Origin: Azoarcus sp.
Lineage (GTDB): Bacteria > Pseudomonadota > Gammaproteobacteria > Burkholderiales > Rhodocyclaceae
Direction of reading: 5' to 3'
Length of the DNA stretch: 6,452 bases
NCBI GenBank assembly: GCA_031282905.1
Contig: JAITCV010000134.1
Location: 1 to 6,452 of the forward strand
Part shown: positions 1 through 4,900 of the stretch, piece by piece
Layout: each line of letters starts with the position of its first letter
Numbering within the stretch: the stretch's first letter is position 1
The notes under the pieces: generated by a model
Seen by the model: only the letters and a program-made list of their open reading frames with translations
Databases searched by the model: none
What the model was told of the DNA's origin: nothing
Position numbers and translations under genes: made by a program

Positions 1-92
1 AAGCCTTCCGAGACGTGGGCGCGTTTGGTGTAGTCCTGATAGGCGGGTAAGGCGATGGTGGCGAGGATGCCGATGACCGCCCGAGATTTCAT
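1..92 (-). pseudogene. Type IV pilin-like gene start, prepilin cleavage motif missing (partial, runs off left edge)
   Basis: Thirty residues are visible, beginning MKSRAVIGILATIALPAYQD and continuing YTKRAHVSEG. The part from VIGILA onward matches the classic N-terminal helix of type IVa major pilins (GILAAIAIPAYQDY followed by T-R-A-VSE). Normal prepilins carry a short basic leader, then G|FTLIELMIVVAI, where PilD cuts and methylates. Here only MKSRA precedes VIGILA, so the cleavage glycine, the conserved Phe+1 and Glu+5, and about half of the hydrophobic helix are absent. Inference: an internal deletion of roughly 14-16 codons between an MKS start and the VIGILA segment, leaving a frame that cannot be processed or assembled normally. 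The start has a G-rich Shine-Dalgarno-like run just upstream and overlaps the preceding frame by ATGA. It could be a decayed copy, a silent cassette or a sequencing-level deletion; the C-terminal part lies outside the window. Confidence 0.6.
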
Positions 93-262
93 CTCTCCCC
101 CGCGACCGCGTGTTCCGAACTGGAGAAGCGGGCACCGTCGGCCAGATCCAGGCTGAAGTGCCGTTGGCATTGAACGTCGGCCGCGTGAAAAACCGCCTTG
201 GCTTGTACCGTTTCATATCTGGAAACATTCGGTGCAAATAAGCGATACGTTGGAAAGCACAT
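89..262 (-). CDS. Small hypothetical ORF, 57 codons, overlapping the pilin-like start by ATGA
   Basis: An open frame of 57 codons runs from ATG at 262-260 to TGA at 91-89, and its stop overlaps the next start as ATGA. The second half (for example DLADGARFSSSEHAVAGER) has G/C in most third positions, as expected for a gene in this GC-rich genome. The first half has more A/T-ending codons. I do not recognise the protein, and it has no signal peptide, membrane segment or cysteine motif. There is no Shine-Dalgarno sequence before the ATG. A 15-bp inverted repeat sits directly upstream. It may be a real, translationally coupled small gene, the tail of a decayed longer gene, or chance; chance is a serious possibility. 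Confidence 0.25.
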   Translation of the reverse strand: MCFPTYRLFAPNVSRYETVQAKAVFHAADVQCQRHFSLDLADGARFSSSEHAVAGER

Positions 263-277
263 ACAACAGTGTGTTGT
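263..277. repeat. 15-bp perfect inverted repeat in the divergent intergenic region
   Basis: ACAACA-GTG-TGTTGT is a perfect 6-bp dyad with a 3-bp centre. It lies immediately upstream of the small minus-strand frame. It may be an operator half-site pair or a weak hairpin; nothing else supports a function. Confidence 0.3.
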
Positions 278-298
278 TTCTTAATCATAAAAAAGTAT

Positions 299-326
299 TT
301 GTGAAAAATCGCATGATTTTTATACT
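299..326 (+). promoter_or_regulatory. Sigma-70-type promoter for the sigma-54 activator gene
   Basis: A -35-like TTGTGA (299-304) and a -10 TATACT (321-326, five of six to TATAAT) are separated by 16 bp, in a strongly A/T-rich patch of an otherwise GC-rich window. The predicted transcript start near 333 leaves a leader of about 140 nt before the ATG at 472. It is the best promoter match I can see in the window. Confidence 0.55.
304..321. promoter_or_regulatory. 18-bp palindrome between -35 and -10, possible operator
   Basis: AAAAATC-GCAT-GATTTTT is a perfect 7-bp dyad around a 4-bp centre. It fills the spacer of the proposed promoter and touches both hexamers, so a protein bound here would block RNA polymerase. 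The cognate regulator is unknown. The adjacent sigma-54 activator binding its own promoter is one possibility, but a separate repressor is equally likely. Confidence 0.4.
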
Positions 327-358
327 GAAGTCCCCAATGGGAGAAGGGAAAGGCCCTC

Positions 359-374
359 CGGTTTAATTTAACCG
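359..374. repeat. Short inverted repeat with AT-rich centre in the activator leader
   Basis: CGGTT (359-363) and AACCG (370-374) flank TAATTT. The site falls in the predicted 5' leader of the activator mRNA, just after a short purine-rich stretch. It could be a weak hairpin or a protein site; chance cannot be excluded. Confidence 0.2.
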
Positions 375-461
375 TCATCGCGGTGGGTCGGCTCTCCTCG
401 GCAATTCGCTGATCGAGAATTGTTGCGCTTGCCTTTGACGATCGTTTTTGGGAACTCGCAT

Positions 462-466
462 AGAGA
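462..466 (+). promoter_or_regulatory. Ribosome binding site that favours the ATG at 472
   Basis: AGAGA lies 5 nt before ATG 472. The in-frame TTG at 448 would add eight residues but has no Shine-Dalgarno-like sequence upstream. ATG 472 is therefore preferred. Confidence 0.5.
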
Positions 467-471
467 AACTC

Positions 472-1560
472 ATGGAAAAGATTCTGACGCTCGACCCCGG
501 CGCACATGCGCTTTCCATCCGCGCCAAAGTGCAGGTTTTCCACGATCCAGCTTCGATCAAGGTGCTGGAAACCGCCGAACTCGTCGCCCCCAGCGAAGCC
601 ACCGTACTCATCATCGGCGACACCGGTACCGGCAAGGAGCTTTTTGCCCGCCATATCCACGAGAAAAGCGGTCGCCGCGGCCCGTTTGTCGCCGTCAATT
701 GCGGCGCTTTCAGCGAAAACCTGATTGAGTCGGAATTGTTTGGTCATGAGCAGGGCGCATTTACCGGCGCGCAAGGGGCGCGGGCGGGCTGGTTCGAGGC
801 GGCCCAGCACGGCACCTTGTTTCTCGACGAAATCGGTGACCTGCCGGTGGCCATGCAGGTCAAGCTGTTGCGCGTCATCCAGGAACGCCAGGTTGTCCGT
901 CTGGGGTCGCGTCGCCCCATCGACATCGACGTGCGGCTGGTCGCCGCCACCAACATCGACCTTGCCCGCGCCGTTGCCGCGGGCAATTTCCGGCGTGATC
1001 TGTATTACCGCCTTGGCGTCGCCGTCGTTCCCCTGCCCACCCTGCACGAGCGCCCCGGCGACATCCTGCCGCTGGCGCGGCATTTCCTGGAAACCTTCCG
1101 CGCCAGATTGCGCCTCGGCCCGGTTGAAATTTCCCCGGCGGCGGCGCAAGCATTGCTCGATTATGACTGGCCGGGCAATATCCGCGAATTGGAAAACGTC
1201 ATTCATTACGCCTTGATCGTCTCGAAGAATGGCGTCATCCAGAGCGGCGATTTGCGTCTGCACAAACAGCACAAGAGAATTTCTTTTCCGCACGAACAAA
1301 ACGATGAGGACACCGAAGCGCAAGGCATCGATTTGCTTTCCGGCGCGATTCGCAGCCTGCTCGACAGCCATCACCCCGCGCTCTACGAGCATATCGAGGA
1401 AATTCTTGTCCGCGAGGCTTTTGCCCATTGCAACGGCAATCAGGTCAAGACCGCCAGCCTGCTCGGCATCTCGCGCAATGTCGTGCGCGCCCAGCTCAAG
1501 CGATTCGGCCTTCTGAGCGCCAGACGGGAGGAAGACATCGAAGAACCCGTCGTCGATTGA
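472..1560 (+). CDS. Sigma-54-dependent Fis-family transcriptional activator, no sensor domain (SfnR-like)
   Basis: This 362-residue bacterial enhancer-binding protein activates RNA polymerase holding sigma-54. Only about 20 residues precede the AAA+ module, so it has no receiver, GAF, PAS or V4R domain. Visible motifs are Walker A GDTGTGKE (49-56), the sigma-54 contact loop GAFTGA (95-100, intact), Walker B TLFLDEIGDL (115-124), sensor I VAATN (near 157-161), the arginine-finger segment FRRDLYYRL (173-181) and sensor II WPGNIRELEN (233-242). A linker of about 80 residues leads to a C-terminal Fis-type helix-turn-helix (322-349, NQVKTASLLGISRNVVRAQL). ATPase and sigma-54 contact residues are all present, so it should be active. 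The N-terminal RAKVQVFHDPAS resembles SfnR-type regulators of organosulfur use, but that is only a tentative family assignment. Without an input domain, control probably comes from expression level or a partner protein. It has its own A/T-rich promoter with a palindrome. Confidence 0.92.
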   Translation: MEKILTLDPGAHALSIRAKVQVFHDPASIKVLETAELVAPSEATVLIIGDTGTGKELFARHIHEKSGRRGPFVAVNCGAFSENLIESELFGHEQGAFTGAQGARAGWFEAAQHGTLFLDEIGDLPVAMQVKLLRVIQERQVVRLGSRRPIDIDVRLVAATNIDLARAVAAGNFRRDLYYRLGVAVVPLPTLHERPGDILPLARHFLETFRARLRLGPVEISPAAAQALLDYDWPGNIRELENVIHYALIVSKNGVIQSGDLRLHKQHKRISFPHEQNDEDTEAQGIDLLSGAIRSLLDSHHPALYEHIEEILVREAFAHCNGNQVKTASLLGISRNVVRAQLKRFGLLSARREEDIEEPVVD

Positions 1561-1608
1561 CCTTTATCTGGCGCATAGCGCCGTGATTCATCCTTTGAAA
1601 GCCTCAAC

Positions 1609-1741
1609 ATGAAAGAATATTTCCGCCAAGGCATGGCTGGATTTCTCGCCGGATGGGATGTTTTTCGTTTTGGTCACCGGCACCGCCGCCTTTTTCTGCG
1701 ATGAGATCACCCGATGCAGCCGAAATTGCCGTTATGAATAG
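1609..1741 (+). pseudogene. Possible frameshifted gene remnant
   Basis: ATG 1609 opens a 31-codon frame, MKEYFRQGMAGFLAGWDVF and onward, that ends at 1704. A second frame, starting MFFVLVTGTAAFFCDE at 1658, continues to TAG at 1741. Joining the two by a single +1 shift near the run of T at 1661-1665 gives YFRQGMAGFLAGWDVFFVLVTGTAAFF, a basic stretch followed by a hydrophobic one. This is reminiscent of the membrane-associated tail of some family-2 lipopolysaccharide glycosyltransferases (YF-x-G-GF-x-GW-x-GF-hydrophobic). The likeness is weak and from memory; a random open frame is a real alternative. No good ribosome binding site precedes 1609. It would fit beside a lipopolysaccharide-kinase-like gene. 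Confidence 0.18.
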
Positions 1742-1745
1742 AACG

Positions 1746-1772
1746 GCATTATCCGCCCATGGCGGATAATGC
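1746..1772. repeat. 27-bp perfect inverted repeat
   Basis: GCATTATCCGCC (1746-1757) and GGCGGATAATGC (1761-1772) are exact reverse complements around a 3-bp centre. In RNA this makes a 12-bp hairpin, but the 3' side is followed only by TTTGGATTTTC, not a clean U-tract, so it is a mediocre terminator for the activator gene, whose stop is 186 bp upstream. It may equally be a protein or recombinase binding site or the end of a small mobile element. Confidence 0.6.
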
Positions 1773-1875
1773 TTTGGATTTTCTCGCCCGTCAGTGTGAA
1801 CCTGTCAATGGGTGGCTCATTTGGGTCACCATGGCGACTCGGGAAAGTCTTTGGGCAAAGTACTGATTTCATCTT

Positions 1876-1896
1876 CTCCGTTTTTCGCAAGCTGAT
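1876..1896. repeat. 21-bp direct repeat, copy 1
   Basis: CTCCG-N2-TTTCGCAAGCTGAT. The last 14 bp are identical to copy 2 at 2157-2170, and the first 5 bp are also shared, giving 19 of 21 positions. The copies are 274 bp apart in the same orientation. Confidence 0.5.
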
Positions 1897-2026
1897 GAGG
1901 TGAAGATTGCCGTCATGTTTGGGTCAGGATTTACGGATGTTGGAAAGTTCGATGAGAAGCGGTCATGACCTGCCTCCCGAATTTGGTGCTATAGTGCATC
2001 CGGGATTTGATCATGAGGAACTTGTC

Positions 2027-2089
2027 ATGCCTGTTTCCATATCGCCTATTGTAAGAATAGCTGGATGCCTGCTTGCGCGGGGGGCGTAA
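2027..2089 (+). CDS. 20-residue ORF with strong ribosome binding site, possible leader peptide
   Basis: GAGGAA (2015-2020) lies 6 nt before ATG 2027, one of the better Shine-Dalgarno placements in the window. The frame reads MPVSISPIVRIAGCLLARGA and stops with TAA at 2087-2089. A weak promoter-like pair (ATGACC at 1965-1970 and TATAGT at 1990-1995) sits upstream. The peptide is mildly hydrophobic, with no known motif and no run of regulatory amino acids. It could be a small protein, a leader of the kinase-like gene, or chance. Confidence 0.2.
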   Translation: MPVSISPIVRIAGCLLARGA

Positions 2090-2133
2090 ATCGAACTTTT
2101 TTTATCCGCTCTGTCGGCCCGTAAAGGGAAGGC

Positions 2134-2150
2134 TTGGCACCCCGGATGCC
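2134..2150 (+). promoter_or_regulatory. Sigma-54-type (-24/-12) promoter candidate for the kinase-like gene
   Basis: TTGGCAC (2134-2140) is followed by ATGCC (2146-2150). The invariant GG (2136-2137) and GC (2148-2149) have the exact spacing of -24/-12 elements, and nine of twelve positions fit TGGCACG-N4-TTGCW. Transcription would start near 2161, leaving a leader of about 16 nt before ATG 2177. The -12 box is imperfect. A sigma-54 activator gene lies about 570 bp upstream, which makes the match more credible. Confidence 0.42.
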
Positions 2151-2170
2151 TCCGACTTTCGCAAGCTGAT
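2150..2170. repeat. 21-bp direct repeat, copy 2, at the kinase-like gene start
   Basis: CTCCG-N2-TTTCGCAAGCTGAT, the partner of 1876-1896. It overlaps the predicted transcription start and leader of the kinase-like gene, so copy 1 may mark a duplicated or displaced 5' region. Confidence 0.5.
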
Positions 2171-2176
2171 TTCACG

Positions 2177-2929
2177 ATGAACGATTACATTGCCGCCGCT
2201 GACCGTTCCGTGCTGGAAAAGCATGGCCTGCTCGATTTCGAGGCATCATGGAATGCCAAAATCATTGCCGTGGATGCGCCCAACCTCGAACGCGGTGGCT
2301 GGAGCGAAGTGGGCAAACTGGTGCTGGACGGACAGGCTTATTACCTCAAACGCCAGCGCAATCACTTGACCCGCAGTCTGGCTCATCTTTTCGGCGAGCC
2401 GACTTTTGCCCGCGAGTTTCGCTATATCCAGTTTTGCCAGGCGCGCGCCATTGCCGTGCCCAGCGTGGCTTTTCATGCGCAACGCAAGGCGGGCAAACGC
2501 GCGATCTTGCTGACCCGTGCGCTGGATGGATGGTCGAATCTGGCGGCATGGCTGGAAGACTGGCCGACGTTTGCCCGGGAGGAACGTGATGCCTTGCTCA
2601 TGGCCTGCGGCGTTCTCGCCCGGCGGCTGCATGATATTGGATTGATGCATGGCTGTTTTTATCCCAAGCATGTTTTCGTGCGTGGCCGGGCGCCAGCGGT
2701 CGAAACCTGTCTGATCGATCTCGAAAAAGCCCGCCCGCTGTGGCTGGGCGCGCGCGACCGGGTGAATGACCTGGAAAAGTTCATTCGTCATGCGGCGGTG
2801 CTGAGTGGCGGCGAAGTGCGCTTACTGCTCGCGGCTTACGCTGGAGAGAGGGATGCGGAGAGTCCGGCGGTTGATGTCTGGCTGCGACGCTTGCGGACGC
2901 GGCAACGGCAAAAGGGCGGGCCGCAATGA
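2177..2929 (+). CDS. InaA/WaaP-type lipopolysaccharide kinase-like protein
   Basis: This 250-residue cytoplasmic protein has a bacterial kinase-like fold of the Kdo/WaaP/InaA group, whose members phosphorylate sugars of the lipopolysaccharide inner core or are linked to envelope stress. Visible features are the nucleotide-lysine strand YYLKRQ (Lys58), a helix-C-like glutamate in FAREFRYI (Glu80), the hinge-like LLTRALDGWSNLAAWL (111-126), the catalytic loop LHDIGLMHGCFYPKHVFV (151-168) and the metal-binding strand LIDLEKAR (179-186, Asp181). In the catalytic loop the position that is Asp in WaaP (HRDCY) is Cys160 here. From memory, InaA-group proteins share HGC-Y-KH-FV, so this would be a family trait rather than decay. 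No signal peptide or membrane segment is seen. ATG 2177 lacks a clear Shine-Dalgarno. The substrate is unknown, and chemical activity is uncertain given the Asp-to-Cys change. Confidence 0.85.
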   Translation: MNDYIAAADRSVLEKHGLLDFEASWNAKIIAVDAPNLERGGWSEVGKLVLDGQAYYLKRQRNHLTRSLAHLFGEPTFAREFRYIQFCQARAIAVPSVAFHAQRKAGKRAILLTRALDGWSNLAAWLEDWPTFAREERDALLMACGVLARRLHDIGLMHGCFYPKHVFVRGRAPAVETCLIDLEKARPLWLGARDRVNDLEKFIRHAAVLSGGEVRLLLAAYAGERDAESPAVDVWLRRLRTRQRQKGGPQ

Positions 2930-2954
2930 CAAAGAGCGCCCAAAAGCGCCCTTT
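2911..2954. repeat. Inverted repeat around the kinase-like stop codon, weak convergent terminator candidate
   Basis: AAAGGGCG (2911-2918) pairs with CGCCCTTT (2947-2954) across a loop that contains the stop codon. The 3' arm, extended to GCGCCCTTT (2946-2954), could instead pair with AAAGGGCGC at 3041-3049. No U-tract follows, so this is a poor intrinsic terminator. It sits in the 136-bp gap between two converging genes. Confidence 0.25.
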
Positions 2955-3065
2955 GCCCCCCTCTCTCCCTGCTCCTTCCCACCGCGCTTCCTTCTTCCGC
3001 ATGATTCCCAGTTACAAATGATCTGGAAATGGAACGTGAGAAAGGGCGCGTGTGGTATGTATATG

Positions 3066-4709
3066 TCACATCCCCTGGTAGATCGGTCCTTCGCCGCCCT
3101 GGGGCGTGTTCCAGTCGATGTTCTGGGTCGGGTCCTTGATGTCGCAAGTCTTGCAGTGCAGGCAGTTCTGGCTGTTGATCTGCAATCTGGGCGCGTTGTT
3201 TTCGCCGTCGCGCACGATCTCGTACACGCCTGCCGGGCAATAACGCTGTTCGGGCGAATCGTAGATTTCCAGGTTGATCGCGATCGCCGTTTCTGCTTCT
3301 TTCAGCCGCAGGTGACAGGGCTGGTCTTCCTCGTGATTGGTGTTGGAGAGAAAGACCGAGGACAGACGGTCGAACGTGAGCGTTCCGTCGGGCTTGGGAT
3401 AGTCGATTTTCGGACATTCGGCCGCCGGTTTGAGTTTGTCATGGTCGCTGTGGTTGTGCAGCGTCCATGGTGCCTTGCCAAAGAAGAGTTTCTGGTCGAT
3501 TGCGAACAGAGTGGACCCCAGCCAGAAGGTTTTCTTCATAAATGGCTTGAAATTGCGCGTCTTGCGCAATTCGGTATAGAGCCACGAATCGCGGAACGCG
3601 ACCGGGAACGCGGTGAGCGCGTCGCGCTGGCGTCCGGCGACGAGGGCCTCGAATGCCGCTTCGGCGGCGAGCATGCCGGATTTCATCGCGGCATGGACGC
3701 CCTTGATGCGTGCGGCATTGAGGAATCCGGCATCACAGCCGATCAGCGCGCCGCCGGGGAAGATCAGGCGCGGCAGGCTCTGGAGGCTGCCGGTGGCGAT
3801 GGCGCGCGCGCCGTAGGCCAGGCGCTTGCCGCCTTCGAGGAACTTGCGAATCTCGGGATGGGTCTTGTGGCGTTGCATTTCTTCGAACGGCGACAGGTAA
3901 GGGTTGGCGTAGTTGAGCCCCACCACGAAACCGATCTCGATCAGATTCTCTTCCAGGTGATAAAGGAAGGCGCCGCCATAGACATCATGGGTCAGCGGCC
4001 ACCCCGCAGTGTGGACGACCAGGCCGGGACGGTGGTTGGCCACCGGCACTTCCCAGAGTTCCTTGATGCCGACGCCATAGGTCTGCGGGTCGACGCCTTC
4101 GCGGAGTTGGTATTTGGCTTCGAGACGTTTGGCCAGGTGCCCACGGCAGCCTTCGGCGAAGAGGGTGTACTTGGCGTGCAGTTCCATGCCCGGCTGGAAG
4201 TTGGGGCCGGGCGTGCCATCGCGGGTCACCCCCATGTCACCCGTCACCACGCCCTTGACCGCGCCGTTTTCGTCATAGAGCAGGTCGGCGCCGGCAAACC
4301 CCGGATAGATTTCGACCCCGAGCGCTTCGGCCTGTTCTCCCATCCATTTGGCCACATTGCCCACGCGGACGATGTAATTGCCGTGGTTGTCGAAATTGTC
4401 CGGCAAGGCCAGGCGCGGCAGGACATAGCCCTTGGTTTCGGTGAGATACATCACCTTGTCTTCGGTTGCCGCGGTCTTGAGCGGAGCGCCGCGCTCTTTC
4501 CAGTCGGGCAAGAGTTCATTCAAGGCGCGCGGGTCGATGACCGCGCCCGACAGGATATGCGCGCCCAGTTCGGCGCCTTTGTCGATGAGGCAGACCGCAA
4601 TGTCCTGATTGCGTTCGGTGGCCAGTTGTTTGAGCTTGATCGCCGCGGCCAGCCCCGCTGGGCCGCCGCCAATGATCAGGACGTCAAATTCCATTGATTC
4701 GCGTTCCAT
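3066..4709 (-). CDS. Electron transfer flavoprotein-ubiquinone oxidoreductase (ETF-QO)
   Basis: This 547-residue FAD and 4Fe-4S enzyme takes electrons from reduced electron transfer flavoprotein, which collects them from acyl-CoA and other dehydrogenases, and passes them to ubiquinone at the inner membrane. The length fits the bacterial family. The N-terminal FAD-binding strand is FDVLIIGGGPAG (8-19), followed by AAAIKLKQ. Other family stretches are LSGAVIDP (53-60), GYVLPRLALP (94-103), the FAD segment LIGCDAGFLNAARIKG (322-337) with HAAMKSGMLAAEA, and the C-terminal ferredoxin-like part. The four cluster cysteines are C491 (CPAGVYE) and C516, C519 and C522 (NCLHCKTCDIKDP), all intact. AAGGAG lies 6 nt before ATG 4709, while the inner ATG at 4694 has none, so the longer start is chosen. 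It appears monocistronic here, with no etfAB genes in the window, and its leader carries a dyad. Confidence 0.97.
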   Translation of the reverse strand: MERESMEFDVLIIGGGPAGLAAAIKLKQLATERNQDIAVCLIDKGAELGAHILSGAVIDPRALNELLPDWKERGAPLKTAATEDKVMYLTETKGYVLPRLALPDNFDNHGNYIVRVGNVAKWMGEQAEALGVEIYPGFAGADLLYDENGAVKGVVTGDMGVTRDGTPGPNFQPGMELHAKYTLFAEGCRGHLAKRLEAKYQLREGVDPQTYGVGIKELWEVPVANHRPGLVVHTAGWPLTHDVYGGAFLYHLEENLIEIGFVVGLNYANPYLSPFEEMQRHKTHPEIRKFLEGGKRLAYGARAIATGSLQSLPRLIFPGGALIGCDAGFLNAARIKGVHAAMKSGMLAAEAAFEALVAGRQRDALTAFPVAFRDSWLYTELRKTRNFKPFMKKTFWLGSTLFAIDQKLFFGKAPWTLHNHSDHDKLKPAAECPKIDYPKPDGTLTFDRLSSVFLSNTNHEEDQPCHLRLKEAETAIAINLEIYDSPEQRYCPAGVYEIVRDGENNAPRLQINSQNCLHCKTCDIKDPTQNIDWNTPQGGEGPIYQGM

Positions 4710-4743
4710 CCCTTTCTCCTTATGCGTTACCTTTTTGGTATAC

Positions 4744-4763
4744 GTCGCCGGTATGCGACCGGC
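4744..4763. promoter_or_regulatory. Overlapping dyads in the ETF-QO upstream region
   Basis: GCCGGT-ATGCG-ACCGGC (4747-4763) is a perfect 6-bp dyad. It overlaps a second one, GTCGC-CGGTAT-GCGAC (4744-4759). They lie about 35-55 bp upstream of the ETF-QO start, where an operator or a leader hairpin would be expected. I see no convincing -35/-10 pair nearby. Confidence 0.3.
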
Positions 4764-4834
4764 CGCCCTACCTTGCTAGTTTAATACGAGTGGCTGCGCC
4801 CGTCCGTGTGGAATCGTGCGGAATCCGCAAAAAC

Positions 4835-4875
4835 AAAACGGAACCCCCATCGCCATGATGGAGGTTCCGTTTTTT
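4835..4875 (-). terminator. Strong bidirectional intrinsic terminator after rne
   Basis: AAAACGGAACC (4835-4845) pairs with GGTTCCGTTTT (4863-4873). After one mismatch, CCATC (4847-4851) pairs with GATGG (4857-4861) around a 5-nt loop. Read on the minus strand, the hairpin ends in a broken U-rich run (4829-4838 on the plus strand reads AAAAACAAAA), which suits it to end the rne transcript about 135-180 nt past the rne stop. On the plus strand it also has six Ts (4870-4875), but no plus-strand gene leads into it. Confidence 0.85.
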
Positions 4876-4900
4876 CGATCCATTATTGCCGTGTCAGGTG

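Larger units (their letters stand above)
1561..2176. other. 616-bp gene-poor intergenic region between the activator and the kinase-like gene
   Basis: No convincing full gene is present. The stretch is more A/T-rich than its neighbours. It holds a possible decayed gene end (1609-1741), a 27-bp inverted repeat (1746-1772), two copies of a 21-bp direct repeat (1876-1896 and 2150-2170), a 20-codon frame with a strong ribosome binding site (2027-2089) and a sigma-54-like promoter (2134-2150). This mix suggests an accessory or decayed segment rather than a simple spacer. Confidence 0.6.

Noticed and set aside
448..471. Longer activator start at TTG 448
   Set aside because: No Shine-Dalgarno sequence precedes it; ATG 472 has one and keeps every domain.
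1793..1835. IS21-like terminal sequence (TGACCCAAAT-GCCACCC-like on the minus strand)
   Set aside because: The resemblance is impressionistic; there is no matching second end, transposase or target duplication in the window.
1732..1872. 46-codon minus-strand frame (starts MKSVLCPKTFP) running through the 27-bp inverted repeat
   Set aside because: It is unrecognised, short, has a badly spaced GGAG and codon use unlike the neighbouring genes. It may be chance.
1983..1999. NtrC-type site or glnA-like sigma-54 promoter at TTGGTGCTATAGTGCAT
   Set aside because: The two GTGC halves point the same way instead of forming an inverted pair, and the GG/GC spacing of a -24/-12 promoter is not met.
1907..2089. 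60-codon frame from a TTG start
   Set aside because: There is no ribosome binding site at the TTG; only the last 20 codons, from ATG 2027, have a plausible start, so only that part is listed.
2246..2791. 181-codon minus-strand open frame
   Set aside because: It is the antisense shadow of the kinase-like gene, with no family motif and no ribosome binding site.
2805..4697. 630-codon plus-strand open frame
   Set aside because: It lies antisense to the intact ETF-QO gene and runs from the end of the kinase-like gene straight through it. Its translation has no recognisable motif and is typical of the shadow frame opposite a GC-rich gene.
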